The translations under genes were made by a program, and so were the position numbers. DNA of 64,000 nucleotides from Delphinapterus leucas (taxonomy: Eukaryota > Chordata > Mammalia > Artiodactyla > Monodontidae): contig NW_022098045.1 of assembly GCF_002288925.2 (NCBI RefSeq), forward strand, positions 2,689,408-2,753,407. The letters run 5' to 3'. Positions 11,431 through 24,060 of this stretch are shown here, piece by piece. Below the pieces are notes generated by a model. The model was not told where the DNA came from and made no database searches. It saw only the letters and a program-made list of their open reading frames with translations. Position 1 is the stretch's first letter. Each line of letters opens with the position of its first letter.

Positions 11431-12689
11431 CATTTTGTGTATATTTGATACCGAAATACAAGAGTGTCGGTGGGGAGACTTCACTGAACAATCAGTAGAA
11501 ACTGAACACTTAAAACCAACAGCATGATATGACTGTGTGTGATGGCCCTTTGAAAGGTGATATTTATGAGCTGGTATGCTTTATTTTTTATAAAAGGTCA
11601 AGTCTTTTAAATTATAGACTTCTGTAAAAAGATGGAGAATTGAAGTGATTTCAGGCAATCCAATTAGGATTAAAATCTCATTGACATAACTTCACATAAT
11701 CCAATTAGGAATAAAATTTCCCTGTAAAAGAAAAATTCTTAGGCAAGAAAGATAATTTAACAAACATTTCTATTAGTGATTTTAGAATTTGAATCACATT
11801 AAGGCAATCTGCTATAGAAAAAAAGGAGCGAATGAAAATCACTCTGTACCTGTCCTGTGCCAGCCCTGCCTCTGTCCCCAACACCATGGTCTTTGGATGT
11901 CTCTGCTTCTATTTCCTCATCCATTAACTGAGGAAGTTATGTGAGAATGGTTGTCTACAACCACACGGATCCAAACTCCTCTTTATTATTAGATACTTTA
12001 TACTACTCCCTGCTATTTAAAAATGAAATTCGGAAGCAATATAATCTCTTTGCAGTTATAATTCAGTGGAACTTGATATGGTATTCTCTCCATAATATAA
12101 GGCAGAAACAGAGGGAAAGCAATTTATAATTAAATAATATGTGTTTTACATAAATGTTCAGGTATAGATACACCAGAAGACATAATGGAGCAGACAGAAG
12201 CTTGTACCTATTTATAAGGAGTAAATTTACATTTGAGAGAAATAAGTAGTTTATAAGCCACTCCATACAAGAAGTGCACAGAAATGAAAGCCCAGGAGTC
12301 TGGGAGTGGACACTAGGATAAAAAACAATGTCAGGATAAGTAAAAACAGACCAGGCTGATTTATAGATGATAAAAGGAGAGAAATGGAGAACATAAGGAA
12401 GTATGACACTTCTTTGACAGCTTTATTGGCTGTTTCTTTGTAAAAATGTTTATTTAATCCTGATGGTTTCACTGCTTAATTTGAAAAGAAAAAAATTGTT
12501 GACAGAGTGAGCAAATTAGTAAATCAGATACCACGGGTAGGTAAGAGGAATAGAGAGTGCTAAGGAATTGCTGTGTTTTATAGTGTAGTTAGAAGACTTC
12601 TCTGAAAAGGGACGTTTGCATGGAGAACAGAAGAAAACAAGAAAGATCATGCAAAGCAGAGGAAGAATCTGGGTGGGGGGCACTTAGAA
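11431..12689. other. Unassigned DNA (repeated at 26554-27812)
   Basis: AT-rich, no gene or confident repeat. Short frames at 11941-12129, 12063-12266 and 12251-12472 recur identically in copy 2 only because of the duplication, so their recurrence is not evidence of conservation. Confidence 0.5.
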
Positions 12690-13400
12690 TGTTCCAGCAG
12701 CTGCAGGGAGGCCAGGGCAAGAAGGCAGAACACCAGGGCAAAGCACAGAAATGGCAGAGGATGAAGTCAGAGAGTGGGAGGAGGAGATAACATGGGGACT
12801 TGAAAGCCACTGAGGGACTTCTGACTTTCATCTTAGTGAGATGGAGATACTGAGCCCAGCAGTAATATGTTGAGGCTTGTACTTTAACAAAAGACTTTTG
12901 TTTCTTTTATTCATTCAGAATGAACATTTTTCAACTGAAAATAGAGTGTAGGGGCAGAAGGGAAGAGATAGATAAACCAACTAGACCAATAGGAGGATAC
13001 AGCCATACTTCAGGTGAGAGATGATGGTGCTCTGGACTTCAGTGACAGCAGAAGAAGAATTAAGAAGTAGATGAATTTTAGATATATGTTAAATAGAGAG
13101 CAGACAGGAGCTGTTGATGGTTTGAATGTAGGTGTAGGATAAGGGAAGCAGAGGTGACTAAAATCAAGTTTTAACTTGAGCAACTTGGAGAATGGTCTAG
13201 CTGTTTACCGACAGGGGAACACTTAAGGAGAATCAGGGCTTTGTGTAGGAGAGAGAATGGAAGTTTCATTTTGGATATGCCTTTTTGAGACGCTCTTTAG
13301 ATATGCAAATGGTGACTGCAAAGAAGCAATTGGATAAATGTGTAGGGAATATAGAAAGAGGTCTGGCTTAGAGATAGAAATTTTCCATGTTGGTGGATGT
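12690..13400 (+). repeat. Family X repeat, middle segment
   Basis: Landmarks include 'gggcaaagcacagaaatggc', 'acttcaggtgagagatgatg', 'ggagctgttgatggtttgaa' and 'cttgagcaacttggagaatg'. It is broken near 12850-12950. Confidence 0.55.
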
Positions 13401-16400
13401 GGTGGTGGTGTTTCTGGATTCAAAATTTGAAGTACCGCTCCTGACAAATTTTGTCTAATGTTTAAAATACAAGAAAAAATGACAAATTTCCAGTTTCCAC
13501 TAGCTTTGTGGTACTTAAACATCTCATGTAATGCTCTGTCTTTTGAAGGACATTTTTACTCTCTCGGAATCCTACAGATCAAATATTATATTCACATATT
13601 ACTAAGGAGTATGTTCATCATTTGATGATAAAATTTTGTTTAAATAAACCTTATTTTACATAAACAAATCATTTGTTAAGGCTTGAAAATCTTTGGACTG
13701 TACAGAGCTGTTTTCACATATGTACCTGGAGTGCGACCACTTTCTGACACATTCTCATGCAGACAATTTTCTATATCTTGCAATTTTTGAGTTGTAAAAA
13801 TATACCTAGAATAACAGGCAAAGCTTTATGAGATAAGAAGTGGTCATTAGCTCAATTCTATGTCTACTGCATTTAAGATTAGGACCCATAGCAAAATTAG
13901 TAGCATACGTTTAAATTCTGGGTTCCCAACCTGCCCGTAATAAGAGTCATCTCTTATCCACTATCACTGAAACACTTTTTTATTTTCAAGCCTGTGTAAA
14001 GAATATGAATCTTACCCTACAAACTAAGTATATGGGAAAATTCACATTCATTAAAAAAATATATTAAATTTGAGCTTACTTCATATTCCTCCAGAGTCAT
14101 GAGAGATTTAATTTCACTAAATCATTAATGGGATTCCTTGGTTTCTACCACCCCGCCTCCCAGATACTTCTAAGATCCCAGGAGACATATGAAAAAGAAA
14201 ACATTTGGAGAATGTTCCTCTGGTCTTGAAATCATGAGAGACCAATTTTATAAGCCCACATGGTTTGTTGAAGTGCAGAGGAGCATGCTCAGAGCACAGA
14301 AGTCTTTGCCAAGTTGGAAACTCCAGATCCCAGGTCTAACTTTCCTAGGTATAAAATCAACCATTTCCCCAGAGTCCTGTCACCTCTCTGGGGATCTGAG
14401 GGAAGTTCAGTGTTCTCCTTCTAGTGGAAACTCAAATCTTACTGTCTTTTCTAGTCTAAGATAATGTACCTTCTCTCCCCTTCTCAGGTCTCTTTCTCCT
14501 CAAAGACACTCTCTTCCTTCTCATCCCCCAGCAGGATTGCTGGAATAACCTTCTTAATTAGGCTTCTTTAGGCTTTTCCAAAAGAAGAAAATGTTAGTTT
14601 TTAGACTTCTTCTGCTTTAGAACAAATAAAGTTGGAGCTTCCCTGAGCCAAGAGAGTACAAAAAGCACAGGGAACATAAAATATAGACTAATAATCCCAT
14701 AAAGTATCCCACCACACTTCGAAAGTCCATCACCATGCTGATATGAACCTTGGCCCTGACTATCTACTATTCAGTTAGTTGTGTGCTGAGGGAGAGTAAT
14801 AAATAGAGCACACTCTGAAACCCTCAGGTATTTTTAGCCTTCTCAGTTACTCACTTCATTAGTGCAATACCTTATCTAGTTAGAGCTTTGCCATTAAAAC
14901 TCACTGTGGCATCCAGTTGCACATGGCAGGGCTAACAATGCACTCTCTCACTTGTGCCTGGAGGAAAACAACAGCAAACTCCCCAGGCCTGTTCTTGCAT
15001 GACTGCAGCCAGTATAGCTTACTTTCCTAATGCCCTACTGACCTACTAACATTCCTCAGGTTCTGAGTCCTGTCATAAGATCACCTAAATAACAGCTCCA
15101 CAGGAGGTTAAGCCCCAAAGGAGGAGACGCATTTCTGCTTCACTCAGTTTTACTGTGATCTCCATGTAATGGTACTCTGAATGACGACAAAGGTAGTTCT
15201 GGGGAAGGAAAACCTCCTAATTCATGGGGCTCACAACATAAGCCTTATAACAAAGGGAACAATTCTTTTTGACTTTGTGAATAGACCCGAACAGCTCCTT
15301 GGCTTTTGAGTTTCTTGGACTCTACTCATTTCTGAGCCCCATGACCTGCCTTGAGGACAGCCCTGTCAGCTCACCCTTTGTGTCCTCTTCCCATAGCCTT
15401 GGCAAGGAACAAGGCTATAAATCCAACTTTATTGACTTAATTTCACATCTACTTTCCCAAAGAAATTTCTGGAAATAAGAAGGAATTTGTTGGTTCCATT
15501 TTTACACTAGTAAATTTGATTTCTATTGAGCCCATTCTTACATGATAACATCATAATAACTGATACAAGCAACTTCTTCATTAAGAATATGACAGAGTAG
15601 AAGAGAGAAAATGATGCTTGACACTCCAAGAATCCAACCTCAACAAGGGAGGTGCACAGCAGTTGAGGGTCCTGTTTCTTAACAAGGTCTATTATTGGGT
15701 TAAATCTGAAATAACCCTGCCATTTGGTGTCATTTGGTGATTAAATGACTAGAGTCATTCACCAAACGTTTACTCTGTCCTGTGACAGACCAGTATAGTT
15801 TACACGTATCCATTATTGAAACAGTCCAATTTTTGAGCTTCCTGTTTGTTAAAACAAAAATTCAAAAGCAAAACAAATCCAGACATGTTTTTAAAAAAAT
15901 GAACTTCAATGTTTCTGAATGTACAATACCTGAAAACAGGGATCAGGTAGCTATTTTTAAAATGTCAGAAATTGATTTCCTGAACTTCCAGGGTAAAAGC
16001 AGAATGTTTGCCTTTGGCATACTCATTCACTGTCCTAAGTCGTATACCCTTTAGATAGTTAACCTCGCTCTGGGAATTGTTTATTCTTTCTCCTTGTGGT
16101 AGCTCAGCTACTTAGAAAATAGTCCAAAGGATAAAGATCTATCAACATGAGGCAGCCTAGAAGGGCTATACCAGTTCCACACCTCCACATGGAATCTGCT
16201 GAGGCCTCTGTTACATCTGTTCTACTATCGAGTTCAGGTTCAAGTTTTCCTCGTCCAACCCCACTTTCCTCGCTCTCTGCTGGGTCTTGTTCCCAAAGGC
16301 ATTATCCAATAAGCCACAGGTGTGCAAATTAGCATCTCAGACGCTGTCTCCTAGGGAGGTCCGCCTGTGACAGGCCCCTAACCCACACCATACTCCCAAA

Positions 16401-16409
16401 TCAGCTCTA
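13401..16409. other. Unassigned DNA (repeated at 28524-31532)
   Basis: About 3 kb without a gene that I can support. Frames of about 90 codons at 14189-14464 and 15782-16054 show no domain or signal peptide. Four of the eight inter-copy substitutions fall here (14251, 14674, 16253, 16271). Confidence 0.5.
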
Positions 16410-16530
16410 GGTCAATTAAGATAAAGGCACAGAGAGATGAAATAATTTGCACAAGTTCACATATCTTAAAGCGACAGAGCTGGGATTTAAACATGGGCAA
16501 TCTCGCTCTAGAGTCTCTGCTCTTACCACT
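16410..16530 (-). repeat. MIR SINE
   Basis: Minus-strand MIR pattern on the plus strand: 'aggcacagagagatgaaata', 'ttgcacaagttcacat', 'cgacagagctgggattt'. Repeated at 31533-31653. Confidence 0.65.
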
Positions 16531-16639
16531 AATGGCAAAGAAAATAAACCAACTAGAACTGCATGGAATATCACAAATGAATCACACAAACACATTGTGG
16601 AGCAAAAAAATCAAGGCACAAAAACGCAGAGTATGAAAC

Positions 16640-16905
16640 TATTTATATGAAGTACAAAACCAGGCAACAGGAGCTGTATTGTATAGGAATGCATGCATAA
16701 TGAAAGGCAAGGCAAAGATTACTGAAAAGAACCAGGAAGTGGTTACCTGAGAGGAAGAGGAAAGGGTTGGAATTGGGAAGGCTGTTCTAGGGGTGCTGGG
16801 AATGTATTATTTCCTGATCTGGGTGGTGGTTACTCATGTGTTCACTTTATAATAATGTTTTAAACTATAGCTTTGTATTCTTATTCACTTAATCTCATGT
16901 TTTTA
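16640..16905 (+). repeat. Old LINE 3'-end fragment (L1M-like)
   Basis: It contains 'aactatttatatgaagtaca', 'gaaccaggaagtggttacct' and 'gatctgggtggtggttactc', the usual 3' end of old mammalian L1 subfamilies as I remember them. The SINE at 16919 inserted at its tail. Repeated at 31763-32028. Confidence 0.5.
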
Positions 16906-16918
16906 AAAAATAGAGGGG

Positions 16919-17118
16919 GACTTCCCTGGTGGTCCAGTGGGTAAGACTCCACACTCCCAATGCAGGGGGCCCAGGTTCGATCCCTGGTCAGGGAACTAGA
17001 TCCCGCATGCATGCCGCAACTAAGGAGCCCACATGTCACAACGCAAAGATCCCGTGTGCCACAACTAAGGCCCAGTGCAGCCTAAATAAATAAGTAAATG
17101 TGATGCATATATTATCTC
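16919..17118 (+). mobile_element. CHR/cetartiodactyl tRNA-derived SINE, plus strand
   Basis: Starts 'acttccctggtggtccagtg', has a B-box-like 'ggttcgatccctgg', and ends 'taaataaataagtaaatg'. Near-matching flanks of the form 'ttttaaaaaa..gaggg' (about 16901-16918 and 17119-17136) look like its target-site duplication. Confidence 0.8.
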
Positions 17119-17139
17119 TTTTAAAAAAAAAGAGGGAAT

Positions 17140-20100
17140 AAAGAAAACCATATTGAAACAGAGGAGGTGACTGCAGGGGAGTACCCTTGAAGGGTCAGCC
17201 AAGGGTCAGGGTCACAGAATTCTGTGTGTGTTAATGTGCTTTTCAGCCACTAACCAAGAAATTTTGCAAAAGCCTCCCCAAATTGTCTGATTTTGAACAC
17301 GGAGCTCTGGAATTCTGGTGGTCCAGACTCTGTGTTGGTGTTGATTCTGATCTCTCTATAAAGCCATGGACAGCTGAACTATCCACCTCCTTCTGAGCTT
17401 TGAGGCCTGTGTTTTAATCTGCCTGGACAGCTTTCTCTCCTTCATGCCTTTAAGTGCCTCAGAATCAACGCATTTGAAACAAAACTCATCAGTAACAGAA
17501 TGAGCCTTTAAAATTCTTTTTCCTCTTGGGACTGAGTTCATACAGGCTAGATGACAAAGGGACACAGCCTAGAAGATTGTTAATCTGAGTGGTGCAAAAG
17601 ATTAGATTATCCTGCATGTAGCATAGCTCTCGGTCTTCTTCCCTCTGTGATTCATCCGGGGAACAGCTGGAAATGAAGGACTGATAATGAGCTCAGCAGG
17701 GAGGGAACCTGAGAAAGGGGTGTAAAAGGACAAAGGGGCTTTGGGATAGGAGGAAGGGCTATGAGGTTCCTCAACTGACTTTAACTAGGTGCATCAGTTC
17801 AACTAGGTGAACTGAAGGTCAACAATTGTGACGTTGCTACAGTAAGAGAAATGTGTGTAAGAGAAATCTGCATACGAGGAGGTTGCATACGAGGTACTGT
17901 TCATCATGCGTCTTGGGGTATGTTTCCAAAGGTCTGAAGTTTACATTAAATTTATAGGAACAAGTGTAATTGAATTAAAAGAGAGAAATCTACGTGTTAG
18001 AATAAGGCTGTGGAGTCAGATGGCGGTCCTAAGAGTGCCTGCTATGCTTAACCTTTAGCTATAATCTCTTTCTCACATGCACTGACTCAGTATGTGCTGC
18101 TTCATGTTCTGTAGCTACTTGTCAGGCTTATGAATCAAGACACTGAAACATTAGCCAAATGAAGCGTTGTGCAATTCAGCCTGTTCACTCATAGCACATA
18201 TAATGTTGATTATAATCATCTGTAGCCTCAGATCTGGCAGGCTTGAGTCCACTAAGGGAAGCAGAAACAAAGCAAGAGATGACAGAATCTGACCTTGGCT
18301 GCAAAGGGCAACAGGATGCCGGCAGACTCAAGGTCTTGCTCTTTTCCCCCTTTTATTGAAAAGACAGGTCCGTAACAAATTTATGCAAATGCTACATGGA
18401 AAAAAATTTCTCGAAGGCAATTTCTTCATGCCAAACATTTTCTGGTTTTCTTTGCCCTAGACTATGGATGATATTAGCTTACTTTAGAGTCTAGTTCTTC
18501 TAACTTTCCTCCAAGCTAGGGCCAAGGAGTGTTTGTGTCACAAAAAGGGCCAAGGCCCTACAGGTAGGGCTGGGAATGAGAGAGGCCCTGGGGCAGGGTG
18601 AGAATACCAGGAGGTTTCACTGATTCTTTCTCAACCACCCCTTCCCATCTCACGAGGGGCTAGGGTTCAGTAAAAGGATAGTAATTATCATCTAAACCTG
18701 GGACCAGAGGTGCCTGGCACTCGAGGATGAAACCACATCACTTTATTCAAGATCCAACTCAAGAAAACTCTCTCCTCATGACTAATAGAATCTGAACACC
18801 TGACTCCTTAAAGTGAAAATGCAGTGGCATTAATACATCAAAAGGAAGTTACATTAAAATAAAACAAATATCTAAAAAAAGTAAGTATTCTACAACAGGA
18901 GAATTCTAGTCCCTGGGTCCTATCGGAGCCCATTGTTAGTCAGCGTGTTTCCAAGTGTCACTTAGTTCCAACTGTCATACTGTATGAACATCCTGCCCCT
19001 CGGGAACTCTGGCCTCCACCTGCACTCTTCTCTACTGGGTGGTTCCATTTTTTCCCTTAGCTTTCAGTTTTCTAGCTTTACCCATCCAGGCATCTCTTGT
19101 GGCAGAGGATGCTTGTCCCAGGAGTTTGTCTTCATGGATTAATGGGTGAAGGTGGTTCTTTTGACAACAACCAAGGGTCTAGAAATGAAGTGTTAAAAGA
19201 TCAAGAATTCATTGCTCATGGACATCCCTTCCCAGATGTCCTGGACTGGTGAAGCATTCTGTGTGCCCAAACTACTGTGTGTAGATTCCAGGTAGGTATT
19301 CTCAGTGACCAGCTCCGCGTCCATTTCTATTGCCCCCACCCCATTTCTACTGAAAATACTGTTTCATGCAATGACCAAAAAAAGTCGGCCTGCCCTGGGG
19401 TAAGGTGTGTTAAGTTATCCTAAGTGAAGGTGGAGAGAGATAGCATTTACAAGTGGAAGGGATCTAAAAAAATAACCTACCCCAACTCTCTCAATTTTCT
19501 GATGAGCAAAGAGAGGTTTGAAGAGGTTACTCATTCAAAGTTACTTGGTGGTAGTCAAGTCCCTGATTTCCCCTTCTGGGCACTGTTACTTGTACCATGA
19601 TGTCTACTATGTTATCATTATTACAAGGGCCACAGCAAAGTGCATTCAATCCAACCAATGGTTATTGACTCCCCACCACGTACAGCTACAGCTCACTATA
19701 TGTTAGTCACAGACCTAGGAGTTGGATGCACCCACAAAGACCCTGCTCTACTGGAGCTCACATTTAACTGGAGAATAGATTGCAAGAAAAACACTATTTG
19801 TGTTATGATTATGATCTTTAGTTGTTACACTGCACAATGAGATAATTTTAACTGGAAATGGCTGGCCTTAAAGTTGCTCTACAAAGGTTTGAACATGTGT
19901 GTCTTCCATGACATTCCCAATTTATAACATTCCAGCTGTCTGAATGTTTGCCTAGTGTTGGCTATCCTGTTCTCTGGTTCTGAGGTTGTAGTCACAACAA
20001 TTGTAGCACGAGGTGGGTGGGCTACTTAGAAGGCAGGCTAGAAAGGCAGTCATTGGAGGAACGGCTACAAAAAGCCAAAGCGGAAGTTTACCCAAACCAA

Positions 20101-21489
20101 CTGGGAAATTTTTTAACATTAATTACTATTTTTTTTCCTTGCTGAGGAGTTATATTAACTCAGAGTTTCCTCTGAATATTTCTGTAAAAAATTCCTCTTT
20201 GATGAAATGAATTACCTCATGAAATCTAAATGAAGAAGTTGGGAGAGCAGGAAGGAGACTCCAGCAATGTGGCCACTAGGAGGTGGGCTTTCTGTGGAGA
20301 AGCCTCTCCCTGACCTGCCTGAAAAAGTCCTCAAATCCTCCACCTCCTTTGCTTTTGATTCCAATCTTTTTTTTCTTTTTTTTTTTCTTAACCAAAATTC
20401 TGCTGACTGGATTGCAGATTAGGACAATGGCATTCTAGATTTTTAAAGGAAATGTTACCTATGTCCCTTTGTATAGACCAAATTGTTTGAATTCTCCTAT
20501 TGTGTCTGTAAAAGCAACTTGGTAATTTAGACAAAAATAATTTCTCAAAGTGAGGTTATACCTGTATTCAATATATGTCATGCTAGGTATTGTTTCCTCA
20601 AGAGCCAAGACCCAGCCCTTGCCCTAGAATAGTTTACAGTCCAGATGGGGAGACACCATGAGATGGGCAACTTCTGGTCAACTATTCTAAATTTAGCAGC
20701 AGTTCAGACTCAACACCAGATCGTGGCTATCTGGGATTTCATGTGAAGTCATAATCAGAATCCCATTCATGTGAAATAGAATTCCCTCATTAAAACAATG
20801 CATATTGAGCACTACTATGTTTCAGGTACTAATATTGACAATTATTAATACAGACAATTACGATTCCCCTGTAAACAAAACAGATCTAATTCCTCACTCT
20901 CGTGAGAATTTATATTTTAGCTGAAGCTTGGTTAGTTACTTTGATAGACCCCACGAGAGCTCATTTCCCATGATGCTCCACAGCACTCAGACAGGCCACG
21001 TGTCTGCAGCAAAAGGGGTGAGTCACCAGAACTGTGAGGAAAACCCAGGCTGAGGAAGTAAGGTCTGTGGTAGGAGAGTACGTGTGACTTCCTCCTGCAA
21101 TTTAAAACTCTTGTCTTAAGCGTTTCTATTGAAATTTTCTAAGCAAGGTAATCATCCACAGACTATGACACCTTCCCTTTATGAAAATTGCTGGGTAAAG
21201 AATGGATCACCCTGGTATTGGCTATGTGATAGGCCCTGAGGGAGGGAATGGAGAGCAGGCAGTCTGCTGAAACTGGGCCTGGAGCACTGGGCCCACCTCT
21301 TGAGCTGTGCCTTAGCAGCTTTGCAAAAGACAATCAAGAGCTCAGAGCCTCAGTTTCCAATGATCTAAATGCAAACAATTTGCAAACTATAAATTGTTAT
21401 ACTCCTATGAGTGATTATACATATGCATACCGATGTCTACGTTATTGAACTTTGAGACTGTAGTAGAGCAAATGTTACAAAGAGGGTGA
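17140..21489. other. Unassigned DNA (repeated at 32263-36613)
   Basis: No gene supported. Faint MIR-like sequence at 19440-19560 and a family X-like 5' piece at 19650-19780 are too diverged to call firmly. The T-rich run near 20370-20390 differs between copies (T11 against T4-C-T7) and shifts the offset by one base. Confidence 0.45.
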
Positions 21490-21720
21490 AAATTCAAATA
21501 CACATTGAGAATCTGCATTGGGCTAGGTAACGTGCTGGGGTTTTTTAATGTGGTTCTAATTACTTACCTTTCATACCACTCTTGTAAGGAGAGATTATTA
21601 GTTTATTTTATAGCTAAAGTAACTAGGATTCAGAGAGTTACCTAGAGTCCCACAGACAATGAGCAGAGGGTTGGGATTCTAATTCTGAACAATTGGACTT
21701 TATACTTGTGCTTTAACTAG
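21490..21720 (-). repeat. MIR SINE
   Basis: Plus strand reads 'gggctaggtaacgtgctggg', 'ttttatagctaaagtaacta', 'attcagagagttacctagag', which is the minus-strand MIR order. Repeated at 36614-36844. Confidence 0.6.
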
Positions 21721-22049
21721 GCTAAGTGGCTGCTCATACACAATAAATAATTCTATCATGGAATCTCCTAGATAAGTGTTTCACTAAAATGCAATTTTCC
21801 TGAATGGAGAAATGATAGAACTTTTTAGTCAAAGGAGCCTTTTTGAAACTACAAAAATATACAAGGATCACATCCTTTTTTTTTAAACATTCTTCTGATG
21901 GACATTTACCATCATCGTTTCTGAAAGTGGGAAATTACAGTAGAAAATTACAGTGCAGGATTAAGGGGTTAATTCAAAATACTACATTTATTTAGATTAT
22001 AGTTTAGCAAAAATTCTCACAATTATTCACTTAAGAAGATTAATAGGAT

Positions 22050-22250
22050 CTCTGACAACTTTCATAATAATAACTACCACATAATGGTATTTGTTGTATG
22101 TTCTGATGTTAGCATAAGGCTTTACGTTGATCTCAATTTTCCCAGCTCCCCTCTGAATCTGAAGTGTCACTATTTCTCCATTTTATAGATAAGAAAAAGG
22201 AGACAGAGAAACACAGAGGTGGGTTTCCAGCCCAGGGAAGTCTACCTCAA
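22050..22250 (-). repeat. MIR SINE
   Basis: 'ataataataactaccacata' leads into 'ctccattttatagataagaa' and 'gagacagagaaacacagagg', the minus-strand MIR order. Repeated at 37174-37374. Confidence 0.6.
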
Positions 22251-22655
22251 ATTCTGGGTTGACAGCAGACAGCAAAAGAGGGAAAAAAAAAAATAGAAAG
22301 ATTAGGCAAGATTTCTAGGGATTAGGTCCACTCTGACGAAGGTCTGGCCTTTCTGATTTATACCATTGCTTAAGTTAGTCCAAAATGTGCATCCTCATGT
22401 TTAGGCAAATAACATGACACCACTAACAAATATAAGAACATTCTGTTTTCTTGCCAGGATGCTGAACGGGGTTTGTGTAATTATGAAAACGGAAATGAAT
22501 GTTGACTAGGTTTGAGGAACAAGGCTGCCCAAGCTATCAACAACTCTTGAATTCCAGCTGTGATCAGTGTCTTGACAAGTATCCTTTGCTTAGTCTCGGA
22601 TGACACGGCAGAGTTGTAAAAAATTGAAAGTTTAAAGTGTTTTTAGTAAAAGAAC

Positions 22656-22731
22656 CTTTTCTTTCTTCCTTCCTTCTTTTCTTTCTTTCTTTCTTTCTTT
22701 CTTTCCTTTTCTTTCTTTCTTTCTTTCCTTC
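22656..22731. repeat. (CTTT)n microsatellite, copy 1
   Basis: Interrupted CTTT/CCTT array. Its block pattern is six CTTT units, CCTTTT, then four CTTT units. The identical pattern occurs in copy 2. Confidence 0.95.
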
Positions 22732-23154
22732 TGAAGGGAAATAATATGTAAGACTACGTATATCAGATTATTCTTTGGACTAAATTTTAAAATTTCCGTC
22801 TGGTAATTTAGTTTCATTTATTTATAGTAAGAATGAATGCTTCTAATGATTTAGCATTAATTGTGCACTAAATTCTATTTGAGGACTTTACTTAACTCCT
22901 TGCTAACTTAATTCTTTACCATACTTTGAAGTAGGGAATACTGGCATCACATTTTAGACTGCATAAGATATGGAAAGGGTGAGGTGTGTTCCAAGTCCAC
23001 ACTGATGATCATCTTTGGAAATGTGTCTTCAACCCAGTGTTATCTGACTTCAGACCTGTGTTTCTAAGCACTGTCTCTGCGTTTTAATCAGCTCTTCCAT
23101 TACTTCATGGAGACAGGTTTCCAGCCACACTGTTACATGTGGAGATCAAGCCCC

Positions 23155-23370
23155 GTAGTAATAATAATGACAACACTTTCGTAGCACCTGTGTTAACACA
23201 CCATATCCTCACCACACTGTTAGGTAGGTACTCTTTTACCTCAACTTTATGGATTAGCAACTAAATACAGAGAGGTTAAGTAACTTGCCCAAGATCACAT
23301 ATAGTAGTTAGTAGAACTGGGGTTCAAATCTCAGGCATCCTGCCTCCAAGCCATATATTCTTATCCACAA
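23155..23370 (-). repeat. MIR SINE
   Basis: Clear minus-strand MIR: 'tttcgtagcacctgtgttaa', 'gagaggttaagtaacttgcc', 'aactggggttcaaatctcag'. Repeated at 38279-38494. Confidence 0.75.
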
Positions 23371-23815
23371 TTCTATTCTGTCTCTCCAAGTTGTTAGTTT
23401 AATTAGTGTGAACTAAATATGTGTGCAGCTCTTAAAAATTATTCTGCATAATTAAAAAATTGATACACATATGCATTTCAGTACTTTATCAGTTCTCCAA
23501 CTTTCACAATTGTCCCCTATGTCTTAATCACATAAAGAAGATTTTCCAAGCACTGATGAAACCCCTAATTCAATGAAATTTACTAGTTATAAACCTTTTC
23601 TTCCTGGAATTTAATTTGCATATGCCTACTGTTTCCTTAAAGCATTAAGAATGTGCGTAAATAGCATCTTGGAAAAGCAGGGTATGTGGCATGAGCCTTG
23701 AGCTTGATAAGGGAGGGCAAGGGAAGGATTAAATCACCCGGTCCTGTGAGAAAAGAGCTCTGGTCCTGTCCTTCCTTTTCCCATATCAGAGATCCTAGCA
23801 TTTCTAAGAGAAGGT

Positions 23816-24053
23816 CATTAGCAGTTCCTTGTTCTCAGTCTGCCAAGAAAATGACCATTTTTTTTATTTTGGACAAGTTATGTGTGAGATTTCTCTTGGT
23901 TCCCAAGTGAGATGTCAGGTGGACAAGTGAGATGCCAGGTGGACATTAGCAGTTCCTTGTTCTCAGTCTGCCAAGAAAATGACCATTTTTTTATTTTGGA
24001 CAAGTTATGTGTGAGATTTCTCTTGGTTCCCAAGTGAGATGTCAGGTGGACAA
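23816..24053 (+). repeat. Nested 128-bp tandem repeat at the duplication edge, copy 1
   Basis: A ~110-bp unit beginning 'cattagcagttcc' and ending 'ggtggacaa' occurs at 23816 and again at 23944 (period 128). Between them is a ~17-bp linker that repeats the unit's own end ('gtgagatgccaggtgga' against 'gtgagatgtcaggtgga', one base different). The units are otherwise identical except for a T8/T7 run. The second unit stops exactly at the 15-kb junction. Confidence 0.9.
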
Positions 24054-24060
24054 AGCAGGC
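24045..24060. other. Duplication junction
   Basis: Copy 1 ends in '...caggtggacaa' (shared with 39166-39177) and copy 2 begins with 'aagcaggctgtg' (shared with 8930-8941). The joint reads 'ggacaaagcagg', leaving about 1 bp of shared sequence. Two family X fragments from different parts of that repeat are fused here. Such short homology argues against recombination between aligned repeats; end joining, replication template switching, or an assembly seam would fit. Confidence 0.85.

Larger units (their letters stand above)
8930..24052 (+). repeat. 15.12-kb tandem duplication, copy 1
   Basis: Positions 8930-24052 are repeated in direct orientation at 24053-39177 with an offset of 15,123, which becomes 15,124 after a T-run indel near 20380. 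I found 8 substitutions between the copies: 10879/26002, 14251/29374, 14674/29797, 16253/31376, 16271/31394, 18170/33293, 20660/35784 and 23696/38820. Seven are transitions and three involve a CpG. Length changes are confined to T runs. Each copy holds two SINEs, an L2 3' end, MIR fragments, a (CTTT)n array and a candidate terminal exon. True recent duplication and unmerged assembly overlap both fit. Confidence 0.97.

Noticed and set aside
14189..14464. 91-codon frame with an ATG-like start and Lys-rich beginning
   Set aside because: No domain or membrane feature, no acceptor or promoter context, and composition like neighbouring non-coding DNA.
22632..22817. Lys/Glu/Arg-rich 61-codon minus-strand frame
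   Set aside because: It is the translation of the (CTTT)n microsatellite.
23816..24053. CRISPR-like direct repeats
   Set aside because: Only two units of over 100 bp with a 17-bp linker derived from the unit itself, in mammalian DNA.
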